36,545 nucleotides of DNA, from contig JAUIEF010000032.1 in the NCBI GenBank assembly GCA_030428785.1, positions 1 through 36,545 on the forward strand. The letters are read 5' to 3'. Below are positions 24,474 through 31,791 of this stretch, one piece after another. A program made the position numbers and the translations under genes. How positions within the stretch are numbered: position 1 is the first letter of the stretch; each line of letters opens with the position of its first letter. Under the pieces are notes generated by a model. That model was given only the letters and a program-made list of their open reading frames with translations. It ran no database searches and had not been told where the DNA came from. The DNA comes from a bacterium. Its GTDB lineage: Bacteria > Planctomycetota > B15-G4.

Positions 24474-25925
24474 TCAAGACCACCGATCCCCCAACTTCTC
24501 CATGAGCTCCAACGTCAATCCGTCGAGCTCCTTGCGCAGCGGGATCTGGTCCTTGCGCAGGTCGTTCAGCTGCCAGGGGTCGTCGACGAGGTCGAAGAGC
24601 ATCCACGGCTTGTCCGCGCGACGCGCGTAGAGGTAGCGCTCCGTGCGCACGCCGCGCCAGCCCTCGGCGCTGATCGCGCGCACGTCCCAGGCGGCGAGGT
24701 AGGCGGCCTGCTGGTCGGGCGCCGCGTTGCGGCCGAGGATGCGCGCCGAGAGGTCGAAGCCGTCGATGCCCGCCGGGCGCTCGACGCCCGCGAGCCCGAG
24801 CAGCGTCGGGAAGACGTCCGGCGCGCCGAACGGCGAGCGCATGACCGAGCCCGGCTCGACGTGCCCCGGCCAGCGCAGCAGGAAGGGCACGCCCGTCGAC
24901 TCGTGGTACGGCATCTCCTTCCCGAGGTAGTTGAACGCGCCCATCATGTTGCCGTGGTCGGAGGCGTACACGACGATCGTGTCGTCGGCGAGACCGCGCG
25001 CCTCGAGCGCCTGCAGCAGCGCGCCGAACTCGTGGTCGAGCGCCTCGACGAGCCCGTAGTACAGCGGCAGCTCCTCGCGCGCGATGCGCTCCGCGTCGCC
25101 GCCGCGCGGGATGTTCGGCGGCAGCGTCATGTCGTCGTAGTGCAGGTACTCCTCGGGCGGCGCGAAGGGGTCGTGCGGCGGTCCCCACGAGAGCACGCAG
25201 AAGAACGGGCGCTCGTCGTCCGCGTCGATGAAGTCGAGCGCGAGGCCGGCCTCCATCGCGGGACGGAACGCGCCCTGTCCGGAGATCGTCTCGCCCTGCT
25301 GGTCGACGTAGTTCCAGCGGTAGTAGTCGTGCACCGGGTGGATCGCGGCGGCCCAGCCGTCGTGGAAGCCGAAGCGCAGCGGGTCGCCGGGCTGCGTGAA
25401 CGCGGACCCGAGGTGCCACTTGCCGACGTACCCGCAGCGGTAGCCCGCCGCGCGGAACGTCTCGCCGAGCGTCGGGAGCTCGCCGGGCGTCCACTGCCGG
25501 CGCCCCTCGACGCCGAAGTTGATGTCGGAGACGTTCGTGAGCATGCCGTTGCGGTGGCCCCAGGTGCCCGTCATGAGCGACGCGCGGTAGGGCCGGCACA
25601 GCGGCGTGTTCGCGACGGCCGACGAGAAGCGCATGCCCTCGCCGGCGAAGGCGTCGAGGTGCGGCGTGATCGCCTGGGGGTCGCCGTAGCAGCCGGTCGA
25701 GATCGCGCGGTGGCTGTCCGCGAGCACGAAGAGGACGTTCGGGTGGCGGGGCGGCGCATCGGCGGAGTCCTGCCGTGCGCCGAGCGCGAACGCCCCGGGC
25801 GCGAGCACGCCGGGCAGCGCGGCGAGCGCGGCGCCGGAGCGCAGCACGTCGCGACGGGTGGGGGCGGGGCGTGCGGGCGGGCGACGGACGGCGTCGCCGC
25901 GACGGGTCGGCGGGACAGACGGCAC
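24474..25925 (-). CDS. Tat-exported type I sulfatase
   Basis: A 483-residue protein hydrolysing a sulfate ester; the substrate is unknown. GTG at 25925 is preferred because GGAG lies 9 nt upstream and it opens a twin-arginine signal (T-R-R-D-V-L-R-S-G, then a hydrophobic run) typical of planctomycete sulfatases. The formylglycine site is C110-R-P-Y-R in N-T-P-L-C-R-P-Y-R-A-S-L-M-T-G, which fits the C-x-P-x-R core with Tyr at a position that is often Ser or Ala. The first metal motif is L-A-D-S-H-R, with Ser where a second Asp, Asn or Gln is usual. A-S-D-H-G-N supplies later ligands. No sulfatase-maturing enzyme gene is in the window. Confidence 0.92.
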   Translation of the reverse strand: MPSVPPTRRGDAVRRPPARPAPTRRDVLRSGAALAALPGVLAPGAFALGARQDSADAPPRHPNVLFVLADSHRAISTGCYGDPQAITPHLDAFAGEGMRFSSAVANTPLCRPYRASLMTGTWGHRNGMLTNVSDINFGVEGRRQWTPGELPTLGETFRAAGYRCGYVGKWHLGSAFTQPGDPLRFGFHDGWAAAIHPVHDYYRWNYVDQQGETISGQGAFRPAMEAGLALDFIDADDERPFFCVLSWGPPHDPFAPPEEYLHYDDMTLPPNIPRGGDAERIAREELPLYYGLVEALDHEFGALLQALEARGLADDTIVVYASDHGNMMGAFNYLGKEMPYHESTGVPFLLRWPGHVEPGSVMRSPFGAPDVFPTLLGLAGVERPAGIDGFDLSARILGRNAAPDQQAAYLAAWDVRAISAEGWRGVRTERYLYARRADKPWMLFDLVDDPWQLNDLRKDQIPLRKELDGLTLELMEKLGDRWS

Positions 25926-25976
25926 GCGGGAGGACTCCGGAGGCGGGGCCGAGGGCGGAACGGATCGGCGGCACCG

Positions 25977-25982
25977 AGGATA
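25977..25982 (-). promoter_or_regulatory. Candidate -10 box TATCCT for the sulfatase gene
   Basis: TATCCT in the context GGCTATCCTCGGTG on the minus strand, about 51 nt before the GTG start. Similar to TTATCCTCGTG before the gene at 33497. The 165-bp divergent gap shows no clear TANNNT for the gene at 26091. Confidence 0.42.
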
Positions 25983-26090
25983 GCCGATGGATGGAGCGCG
26001 GCTCAGGGGCGCGACCGATCCGCGACGGTGTGGTTCGATGGGGCCGCCGCGCCGGAGGGCGCGACGCGTCGGAAGGTCGGAGCACACGGG

Positions 26091-26474
26091 ATGCGCAGGG
26101 TCGATCGAGGGCGCTGGACGAGGCTCGCGCTCGGGGTCGGTCTGGGTCTCGTGTTCTTCGCGGGCTGGCTCGTCGTGCTGGGTGCCGTGATCGGGCAGGG
26201 CATCGACGAAGCGCTCGAGCCCTTCGAGGGGCCGGCCGTCTGGTCCCGCGAGGACTGGTCCGCCACACCGACGCAGCGGCGCGGCGACATGGCGCACGAC
26301 TTCGCCGCCCGCGACCTGGCGCGCGGCCTCACGCGCGACGAGCTCGTGGCGATGCTCGGCGAGCCCGACGAGGAGGACGCCGCCCGGCTCGTCTACGGCG
26401 CCGGCTGGCATGAGCTCATCGTGACCCTCGACGAAGCCGGCACGGTGACCGACTCCTGGGCGCGGGCGGACTGA
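26091..26474 (+). CDS. Small membrane-anchored protein with BamE/SmpA-like tail
   Basis: A 127-residue protein. The ATG at 26091 has GGAG 8 nt upstream; longer reading frames upstream have no coding character. An R-rich N-terminus leads into one transmembrane helix (about 12-32). The remainder faces outward and ends with D-L-A-R-G-L-T-R-D-E-L-V-A-M-L-G-E-P-D, then A-A-R-L-V-Y-G and I-V-T-L-D-E-A-G-T-V, the layout of the small BamE/SmpA-like domain (helix, helix, three strands). The next gene starts 3 nt after its stop and shares the same tail, so the two are one transcription unit. Function unknown; an envelope assembly role is only a guess from the fold. Confidence 0.68.
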   Translation: MRRVDRGRWTRLALGVGLGLVFFAGWLVVLGAVIGQGIDEALEPFEGPAVWSREDWSATPTQRRGDMAHDFAARDLARGLTRDELVAMLGEPDEEDAARLVYGAGWHELIVTLDEAGTVTDSWARAD

Positions 26475-26477
26475 GGC

Positions 26478-27182
26478 GTGTCGGACGAGCAGGAGAACAT
26501 CGCGGGTCGCCGGTCGGTCACGCGCGGGATGCTCGTCGCCCTCATCGTGCTCGGTGCGCTCTTCATGGTCCTCCACGCCGTGACGGGCGGCGGCGTCGGC
26601 GCGCCGGCGAAGGGCATGACGGTGCTCGGGCTGGCGGGGCTCTCGCTCGTCACGTGGAGCGGGCTGCGTCTGCCGTGGTGGGCGCGCGTCCCGTGGGCGC
26701 TCGTCACGGCCTGCGCCGTCCTGCTCGCGGCGGCGGCCGGGATGTTCGCGCTGGACGTCGCCGCGCTGCTCGTGTTGCCGGCCGCGGCGGTGGTGGTCGT
26801 GCTCGGCGTGCCGACGTGGCTGATCGTGCTCCCCGGCATGCCGCCGCGCCGGCAGGCGGCGCAGCTCGTCGGGGCGGCCGTCGTCGCGGCCGTCTTCCTG
26901 TGGGTCGGCCCGCCGTGGCTGCGCCCCCCCGACACGTTCACGGAGGCCCGCTGGCGCACGACGCGCTCGAACATGCGCATCGGCATGGCGCGCGACGCCG
27001 TGACGCGTGAGCTGCTCACGGGCCTCCCCGAGGCCGAGCTGCGCCGGATGCTCGGTCCGCCGGGGCACGACCGCGACGGCCACCTCATCTGGATCGTCGG
27101 GCAGGGCCTGGCCGACCCCATGCTCCTCGACGTGCGGCTGGAGGCGGGGCGGGTCGCGTCCGCCGTCGTCCGCAGCGGCTGA
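26478..27182 (+). CDS. Polytopic membrane protein with BamE/SmpA-like tail
   Basis: A 234-residue protein with GTG start 3 nt after the previous stop. Four to five hydrophobic helices lie between about residues 17 and 155, followed by an extramembrane tail. The tail reads M-A-R-D-A-V-T-R-E-L-L-T-G-L then E-L-R-R-M-L-G-P-P, H-L-I-W-I-V-G and a last strand L-D-V-R-L-E-A-G-R-V. It aligns with the tail of the preceding gene product, so the pair likely arose by duplication of that domain or shares a partner. I do not recognise the full-length family. It is followed at 37 nt by the HTTM-like/DUF393 gene on the same strand. Confidence 0.66.
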   Translation: MSDEQENIAGRRSVTRGMLVALIVLGALFMVLHAVTGGGVGAPAKGMTVLGLAGLSLVTWSGLRLPWWARVPWALVTACAVLLAAAAGMFALDVAALLVLPAAAVVVVLGVPTWLIVLPGMPPRRQAAQLVGAAVVAAVFLWVGPPWLRPPDTFTEARWRTTRSNMRIGMARDAVTRELLTGLPEAELRRMLGPPGHDRDGHLIWIVGQGLADPMLLDVRLEAGRVASAVVRSG

Positions 27183-27207
27183 CGTGGCCCCGGGCGGGCC
27201 GGCGGGG

Positions 27208-27222
27208 CACACTGGGAGTGTG
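27208..27222 (+). other. Hairpin covering the start codon of the HTTM-like/DUF393 gene
   Basis: CACACT and AGTGTG form a perfect 6-bp stem with a GGG loop, and the last three bases are the proposed GTG start codon. It could damp translation initiation, or indicate that the real start is the GTG at 27184. No good ribosome site precedes either. Confidence 0.35.
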
Positions 27223-28584
27223 AGCCCGCCCGCCGACACGACCCCGCCGACCGCCGCCTGCGACGCGCACGGCGAGACCGTCCTGCGCCCCGGGCGCTGG
27301 ACCGGCGGGCAGGCGAGCGTCGTCCGCGTGCTCACGGGGCTCGTCGTGTTCGTGCACTTCGCGCGGCTGCTGCCAAGGGCCGACGAGCTCGTCGCGGGGC
27401 CGCGCCCGCGGGGGGCGTTCGGCGACGGGCCCGTCGGGCGCTGGTTCGCGTCGTGGATGCCCGACGCGCTCGGGGTGCTCGGCGGGCACCTCGGCGACGG
27501 CGTCTCGACCGCCGCGACGCCCGACGGCGCGGAGGGCGTCGCGCTCGGCCTCGTCGTCCTCGGCGCGCTCGTCGCGCTGCTCCTCGTGCTCGGCTGGAGC
27601 GAGCGGATCGCCGCCGCGTCGCTCGTGCCGGTCTTCGTCCTCTTCGCGGGGCACGACCCGCTGCTGCCGCCGATCGGCGCGCTCGCGTTCATCGCGGTGC
27701 TCGTGCTGCACGCGGCGTCGGCGTCCGGTCCGTACGGCTCGCTCGAGGCGCGCGGGCGCGTCGACCCGCGCGGCGACTGGAGCTCGCGGGCCGCGGTCGG
27801 GGTCACGGCGTGGCTCGTGCTCGCGGCCGTCACCGGATGGACGGCGCTCTGGTGGTGGCACGACACCGCGTGGCACGACGGGAGCGCGCTCTCCGACCTG
27901 CTCGCCGGACCGCGCGCGCGCGACGGCGCGCTCGTCTCGTGGGTCGCGCACCTGCCGGACGGCGTTCTGCGCGGCGCGACCTGGGCGACCTTCGCCGCGC
28001 ACGCGCTCTTCGTGCCGCTCGCGCTGCTGCGCGCGACGCGCCCGTGGGCGTGGGGCGTCATGCTCGTCGGGCAGCTCGTCGCGGCGCTGCTCCTCGTCGG
28101 CGTCGACGCGCGGCTGGGGCTCGTGCTCGTGCACCTCGTCGCGTTCCAGCCGTCGTGGGTGCCCGCGAAGGGCGGCCGCGGCGCGTCGACCGTCTTCTAC
28201 GACGGCGACTGCGGCCTGTGCCACCGCTTCACGCGCTTCCTGCTCGCGGAGGACCCGCACGGCGACACCTTCACCTTCGCGCCGCTGCAGGGCGAGACGT
28301 TCAAGGTGGCGATCCCGGAGGGTCCGCTCGGGCAGCTCCCGGACAGCGTGCTCGTGCGCACGCCCTGCGGCGACCTGCTCATGCGCTCGGACGCCGCGCT
28401 CCACTGCCTGCGACGGCTCGGCGGCGGCTGGCGGCTCGTGTCGATCGCCGGACGCCTCGTGCCGCGCGTCGTCCGCGACCGCGTCTACGACTTCGTCGCG
28501 GCGATCCGCAAGTCGATCTTCCCGAAGCCGAAGGGCATGTGCCCGATCCTGCCGCCGGACCTGCAGGGCCGCTTCCTGCCGTAG
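27220..28584 (+). CDS. HTTM-like membrane protein fused to a DUF393 (DCC) thiol-disulfide domain
   Basis: 454 residues from the GTG at 27220 (GTG 27184 is an alternative). The first ~315 residues hold about six hydrophobic helices starting with V-V-R-V-L-T-G-L-V-V-F-V-H-F, similar to the HTTM/gamma-carboxylase-like or DoxX-type membrane region. The last ~130 residues are a DUF393 domain beginning V-F-Y-D-G-D-C-G-L-C with C331 and C334 as a redox-like pair, followed by A-A-L-H-C-L-R-R-L and a conserved end with P-K-P-K-G-M-C-P. Fusions of these two modules occur in Planctomycetota and related groups, but the reaction is unknown. The gene abuts the beta-helix gene tail to tail with no spacer. 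Confidence 0.78.
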   Translation: MSPPADTTPPTAACDAHGETVLRPGRWTGGQASVVRVLTGLVVFVHFARLLPRADELVAGPRPRGAFGDGPVGRWFASWMPDALGVLGGHLGDGVSTAATPDGAEGVALGLVVLGALVALLLVLGWSERIAAASLVPVFVLFAGHDPLLPPIGALAFIAVLVLHAASASGPYGSLEARGRVDPRGDWSSRAAVGVTAWLVLAAVTGWTALWWWHDTAWHDGSALSDLLAGPRARDGALVSWVAHLPDGVLRGATWATFAAHALFVPLALLRATRPWAWGVMLVGQLVAALLLVGVDARLGLVLVHLVAFQPSWVPAKGGRGASTVFYDGDCGLCHRFTRFLLAEDPHGDTFTFAPLQGETFKVAIPEGPLGQLPDSVLVRTPCGDLLMRSDAALHCLRRLGGGWRLVSIAGRLVPRVVRDRVYDFVAAIRKSIFPKPKGMCPILPPDLQGRFLP

Positions 28585-30228
28585 TCAGGGCTGCGTGAGG
28601 ACCTCGCCCTCGAACGGCCCGCGCTCCCACGCGCCGCGGTCCACGACCGCCTCGCCGTCCCCGTCGCCGTCGCGCACGCGGCGCAGGCCGTCGAGGTCGA
28701 GCACCGCGCTCCCGGGGAGCACGTCGGGCAGCCCGACGTCGACCGCGGGCGAGCCGGGCGCGAGGCGGTAGTCGTTGTCGCCGGCCGTGAGCGGGTCGCC
28801 GTCCGGACCGCGCGGGCCGACGAAGCGCGGCGCGGTGCCGTCGCCCGAGCCCGGGAGCACGCCCGCCCAGTCCTGCACCGTCGACGAGGTCACGGTGTAG
28901 ACGGGCTGCAGCACGACGTTGCCCGCGAGGTGGTCGCGCTCGTCGTCGGAGAAGCCGAGGTCGGCGTTGCCCCAGACGATGCAGTTCTCGACGTCGATCT
29001 CGCCGAGCTGCCCGAACACCGCGGGCCACTGGAGGAAGACCGGCGCGCCCGGCTCGACGTTGCCCGCGATCGTGCACTGGACGAGGCGCACGTGCGTCTG
29101 CACGACGAGCACGCCGCCCGTGTTGCCGACCATCGCGCACGAGACGACCTCCGTCGTGCCGACCGGGTCGGGGTTCGAGAAGTCCGTCACGGAGAGCGCG
29201 CCGCCTCCGTCGCCGCCCTGCCGGTTGTCGACGAACAGGCAGCGCTCGACGGTCGCCGTGCCCTCGTCGACGAACATCCCGCCGCCGCCCGCCGACGAGT
29301 TCGCGGTGAACGTGCACGCGCGCACGACGGGCGCGCCGTGACGCGCGTAGAGCCCGCCGCCCGCCGTCGCGCTCACCGAGCCGTGGTTCGCGGTGAACGT
29401 GCAGCGCTCGACGAGGCTGTCGTTGCCGGGGCCGGACAGGATCGCCGTCGGCGCCAGCCCGAGCCCCGCGCCGAGCCCGCCGAGGTTGTCCTCGAACGTG
29501 CAGTCGGTGAAGGTCGCCGCGACCGGCCCGAGCACGGCGGCCCCGCCGCCCACGTCGTCCGCGCGGTTCTCGCGGAACGTGCACGACGTCACGACGGCCG
29601 CGCAGTCGGTGAGCCCGAGCCCGCCGCCCTTCCCGGCCCACGAGCGCTCGAAGGTGCAGCGTCGCAGCACGGGCGCGCCGCCGTCGAGCCACGCGGCGGC
29701 GCCCGCGTCGTCGGCGAGGCCCCAGGAGACGCCCGAGCGCACGGTGAACCCGTCGAGCACCGTGTCCGCCGAGAGCCCGACACCGCGCACGACGTGCCGG
29801 CTGTTCTCGGACGAGCCGGCGACGATGCCGGTCACCGGGTCGGGCGGGCCGTCGTCGCCGAGCAGGTCGCCGGTGAGCACGGTGGGGTGCGCGGCCGGGT
29901 CGCGCGCGGCGTCGCGGCCGCCGCCGGTCGGGTAGCCGCCGAGCAGCGCGACGCCGTCGACGAGCACGAACGACTGCGTCGGGTCGAGCGTGCCGCGGTC
30001 GGGGCGGTACGCGCCCTCGGCGACGCGCACGGTCGCCACGAGCGGGTCGAGGGCCGCGAGGTCGAGCGCGTCCCCGAGGTCGGTGAAGGCGGTCGCCCAC
30101 GACGTGCCGTCGCCGCCGGGCGCGGCGCTCGCGTCGACGTGGAGCGCCGTCTGCGCGGCGAGCGGCGCGGCGAACGTCGCGACGAGCGCGCAGCGAAGGA
30201 GTCGGTCCAGCAGGGATCGGGTGCTCAT
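28585..30228 (-). CDS. Secreted right-handed beta-helix protein
   Basis: A 547-residue exported protein. The ATG at 30228 is chosen because it opens a signal peptide (hydrophobic run at about 10-24, ending L-A-A-Q) and a TAGGCT box lies just before it. The mature start L-H-V-D-A-S-A-A-P-G-G-D-G-T-S-W-A-T-A-F is the typical opening of planctomycete beta-helix proteins. Many short repeats of the form V-x-x-C-T-F-x-x-N-x-A (for example R-R-C-T-F-E-R, V-T-S-C-T-F-R-E-N, F-T-D-C-T-F-E-D-N) build the parallel helix, with a Cys ladder. The end L-D-L-D-G-L-R-R-V-R-D-G-D-G-D-G-E-A is another common module. Such proteins bind or cleave polysaccharides; no catalytic residues are evident. Confidence 0.85.
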   Translation of the reverse strand: MSTRSLLDRLLRCALVATFAAPLAAQTALHVDASAAPGGDGTSWATAFTDLGDALDLAALDPLVATVRVAEGAYRPDRGTLDPTQSFVLVDGVALLGGYPTGGGRDAARDPAAHPTVLTGDLLGDDGPPDPVTGIVAGSSENSRHVVRGVGLSADTVLDGFTVRSGVSWGLADDAGAAAWLDGGAPVLRRCTFERSWAGKGGGLGLTDCAAVVTSCTFRENRADDVGGGAAVLGPVAATFTDCTFEDNLGGLGAGLGLAPTAILSGPGNDSLVERCTFTANHGSVSATAGGGLYARHGAPVVRACTFTANSSAGGGGMFVDEGTATVERCLFVDNRQGGDGGGALSVTDFSNPDPVGTTEVVSCAMVGNTGGVLVVQTHVRLVQCTIAGNVEPGAPVFLQWPAVFGQLGEIDVENCIVWGNADLGFSDDERDHLAGNVVLQPVYTVTSSTVQDWAGVLPGSGDGTAPRFVGPRGPDGDPLTAGDNDYRLAPGSPAVDVGLPDVLPGSAVLDLDGLRRVRDGDGDGEAVVDRGAWERGPFEGEVLTQP

Positions 30229-30235
30229 GGAGTCG

Positions 30236-30241
30236 AGCCTA
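30236..30241 (-). promoter_or_regulatory. Candidate -10 box TAGGCT for the beta-helix gene
   Basis: TAGGCT on the minus strand ends 7 nt before the ATG at 30228, so transcription would start at or next to the start codon. No ribosome site is seen, which agrees with leaderless translation. Confidence 0.45.
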
Positions 30242-30296
30242 GCAGAGGTCCGCGCGCCCGAGGGGAGCGCGGGCGACGCGCGCGCGGCGTGTCGCG

Positions 30297-30302
30297 TACG
30301 AT
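30297..30302 (+). promoter_or_regulatory. Candidate -10 box TACGAT for the gene at 30387
   Basis: TACGAT in GCGTACGATCCTGG, about 84 nt before the ATG. It shares the hexamer with the boxes before the FG-GAP and ECF sigma genes. It lies in the 158-bp divergent gap with the TAGGCT box of the opposite gene. Confidence 0.42.
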
Positions 30303-30386
30303 CCTGGGGAAGAGTCCGGGACGCCCGGGACGCTCGCGGACAAGAGGTCACCGGGGGGCATCTCGCATGATGTGGAGGCACGTGCC

Positions 30387-31781
30387 ATGACGGGGACGAT
30401 CGGGCGGCTCGCCCGCGCGCTCGCGGTGACGACGGTTGTCCTCGGCCCCGCGCCCGACGCGGCGTCGCAGGAGGCGGGCGCCGACGCACCGCACCTCACG
30501 GTCGACGCGGACTGGACCGAGGCGCGCGTCATCACGCAGGACGGCCTCGACACCTGGCAGTGGCGGGACGCCCGCGGCGACTGGATCCTCGCGATCCGCG
30601 GCGTGCCGACGCTCGACGACGACCTGCGGTCGCTCGTGTGGATCGCCGAGCGCGGCGGGTTCGCGCTGCGGCGCGTGGAGGACGGCGCGCTCTCCACGAT
30701 CCGCGCGGTGAACGCCGCCGACGGCCGGCGCCCCGCGCTCGAGGGGACGCTCGCCGGCGCGCCCGCCGACGCCGACGCGCTCGCCGAGGAGCTCGCGCGC
30801 GTCCTGCCGCGCATCGCGCGACACGTCGGCCTCGGCATCGACCACCGGATCGAGACGATCCTCATGGACGACGGCCTGCGCCCCGCGCTCGACGTGCTCG
30901 CGACCTACACGAGCAGCGCCGCGCGGCTCCGCGGCTACAGCGCCCTCGCGCGCGAGCTCGACGAGCCGGGCGGCAAGCGCCTCGCGCGCGTGCTCCGCGC
31001 GGCGGCGCGCGACCTCACGTCCGACCTCGACATGCGCGCGTTCCTGCTCGAGGACATGGACCTCGCGTTCGACCGGACGGTCGTCACGGAGGCGCTCGTG
31101 GAAGCGCTCGCGACGATCGGGGACCAGGACGTGCTGGCCTCGGTGTTGTCGGACCTCGCGACGCAGACGGACGACGCGCAGCCGCGCGCGCTCGTCCTCG
31201 TGCTGGAGCTCGCGACCGAACGGCTCACGCGCGACGAGCCCATGGCGACCTTCCTCGACGCCGTGTCCTGGCTCGACCTGCCGACGCCCGCGGTGCGCGC
31301 AGCGTGGCGCGCCGCGCTCGCGACCGTCGAGGCGGACGCGCCGCACGCGCGGGCCGCCGGCGAGATGCTCTCCATCGGCGACGCGCCGCCCGCGGAGTGC
31401 GTGCTCGTGGTCCGCTCGATCGTCGAGCACGTGGAGACGGAGTCGCTGCGCGCCCAGGCGCTGCGCGAGCTGCACCTCGATCAGCTCGAGGACGCGGGCC
31501 TGGCGGACGCGGTGCTCGAGGCGCTCCAGGGGTTCGAGGATCCCGACGTGCTCACGGACCTGCTCGCGGCGCTGCTGGTCCGCGACGGCGGCGCGGGGGC
31601 GGCCGCGCTCCTGCTCCACGCCGCGGCGCGCGTGCCGGCGGACGGTCGGCTCGCGTCGGTGCTGTCGGCCGTGCCCGTCGCGTCGCTCCACGACGGCGAC
31701 GTGCGCACCGCGTATCGTGCGCTCGCCGAGTCGCTCTGGGACGAGTGGGCGCGCGCGGACGCCCTCGGGCGGCTGCCGTGA
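30387..31781 (+). CDS. Secreted helical protein of unknown function
   Basis: 464 residues from the ATG at 30387, which has GGAGG 8 nt upstream and opens a signal peptide (hydrophobic run at about 9-21); a GTG 15 nt earlier is less likely. After a short beta-rich segment (to about 110) the protein is almost wholly helical, with segments of 30-40 residues such as L-V-E-A-L-A-T-I-G-D-Q-D-V-L-A-S-V-L and D-P-D-V-L-T-D-L-L-A-A-L-L. This resembles an alpha-solenoid of HEAT-like repeats, although I cannot count regular repeats with confidence. The partner is unknown. It is convergent with the DUF4139 gene, 10 bp away. Confidence 0.7.
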   Translation: MTGTIGRLARALAVTTVVLGPAPDAASQEAGADAPHLTVDADWTEARVITQDGLDTWQWRDARGDWILAIRGVPTLDDDLRSLVWIAERGGFALRRVEDGALSTIRAVNAADGRRPALEGTLAGAPADADALAEELARVLPRIARHVGLGIDHRIETILMDDGLRPALDVLATYTSSAARLRGYSALARELDEPGGKRLARVLRAAARDLTSDLDMRAFLLEDMDLAFDRTVVTEALVEALATIGDQDVLASVLSDLATQTDDAQPRALVLVLELATERLTRDEPMATFLDAVSWLDLPTPAVRAAWRAALATVEADAPHARAAGEMLSIGDAPPAECVLVVRSIVEHVETESLRAQALRELHLDQLEDAGLADAVLEALQGFEDPDVLTDLLAALLVRDGGAGAAALLLHAAARVPADGRLASVLSAVPVASLHDGDVRTAYRALAESLWDEWARADALGRLP

Positions 31782-31791
31782 CGCGCCGCGC

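Noticed and set aside
26025..26040. GGTTCGATGG as a tRNA T-loop
   Set aside because: No acceptor stem, anticodon arm or CCA end fits around it; no tRNA was found anywhere in the window.
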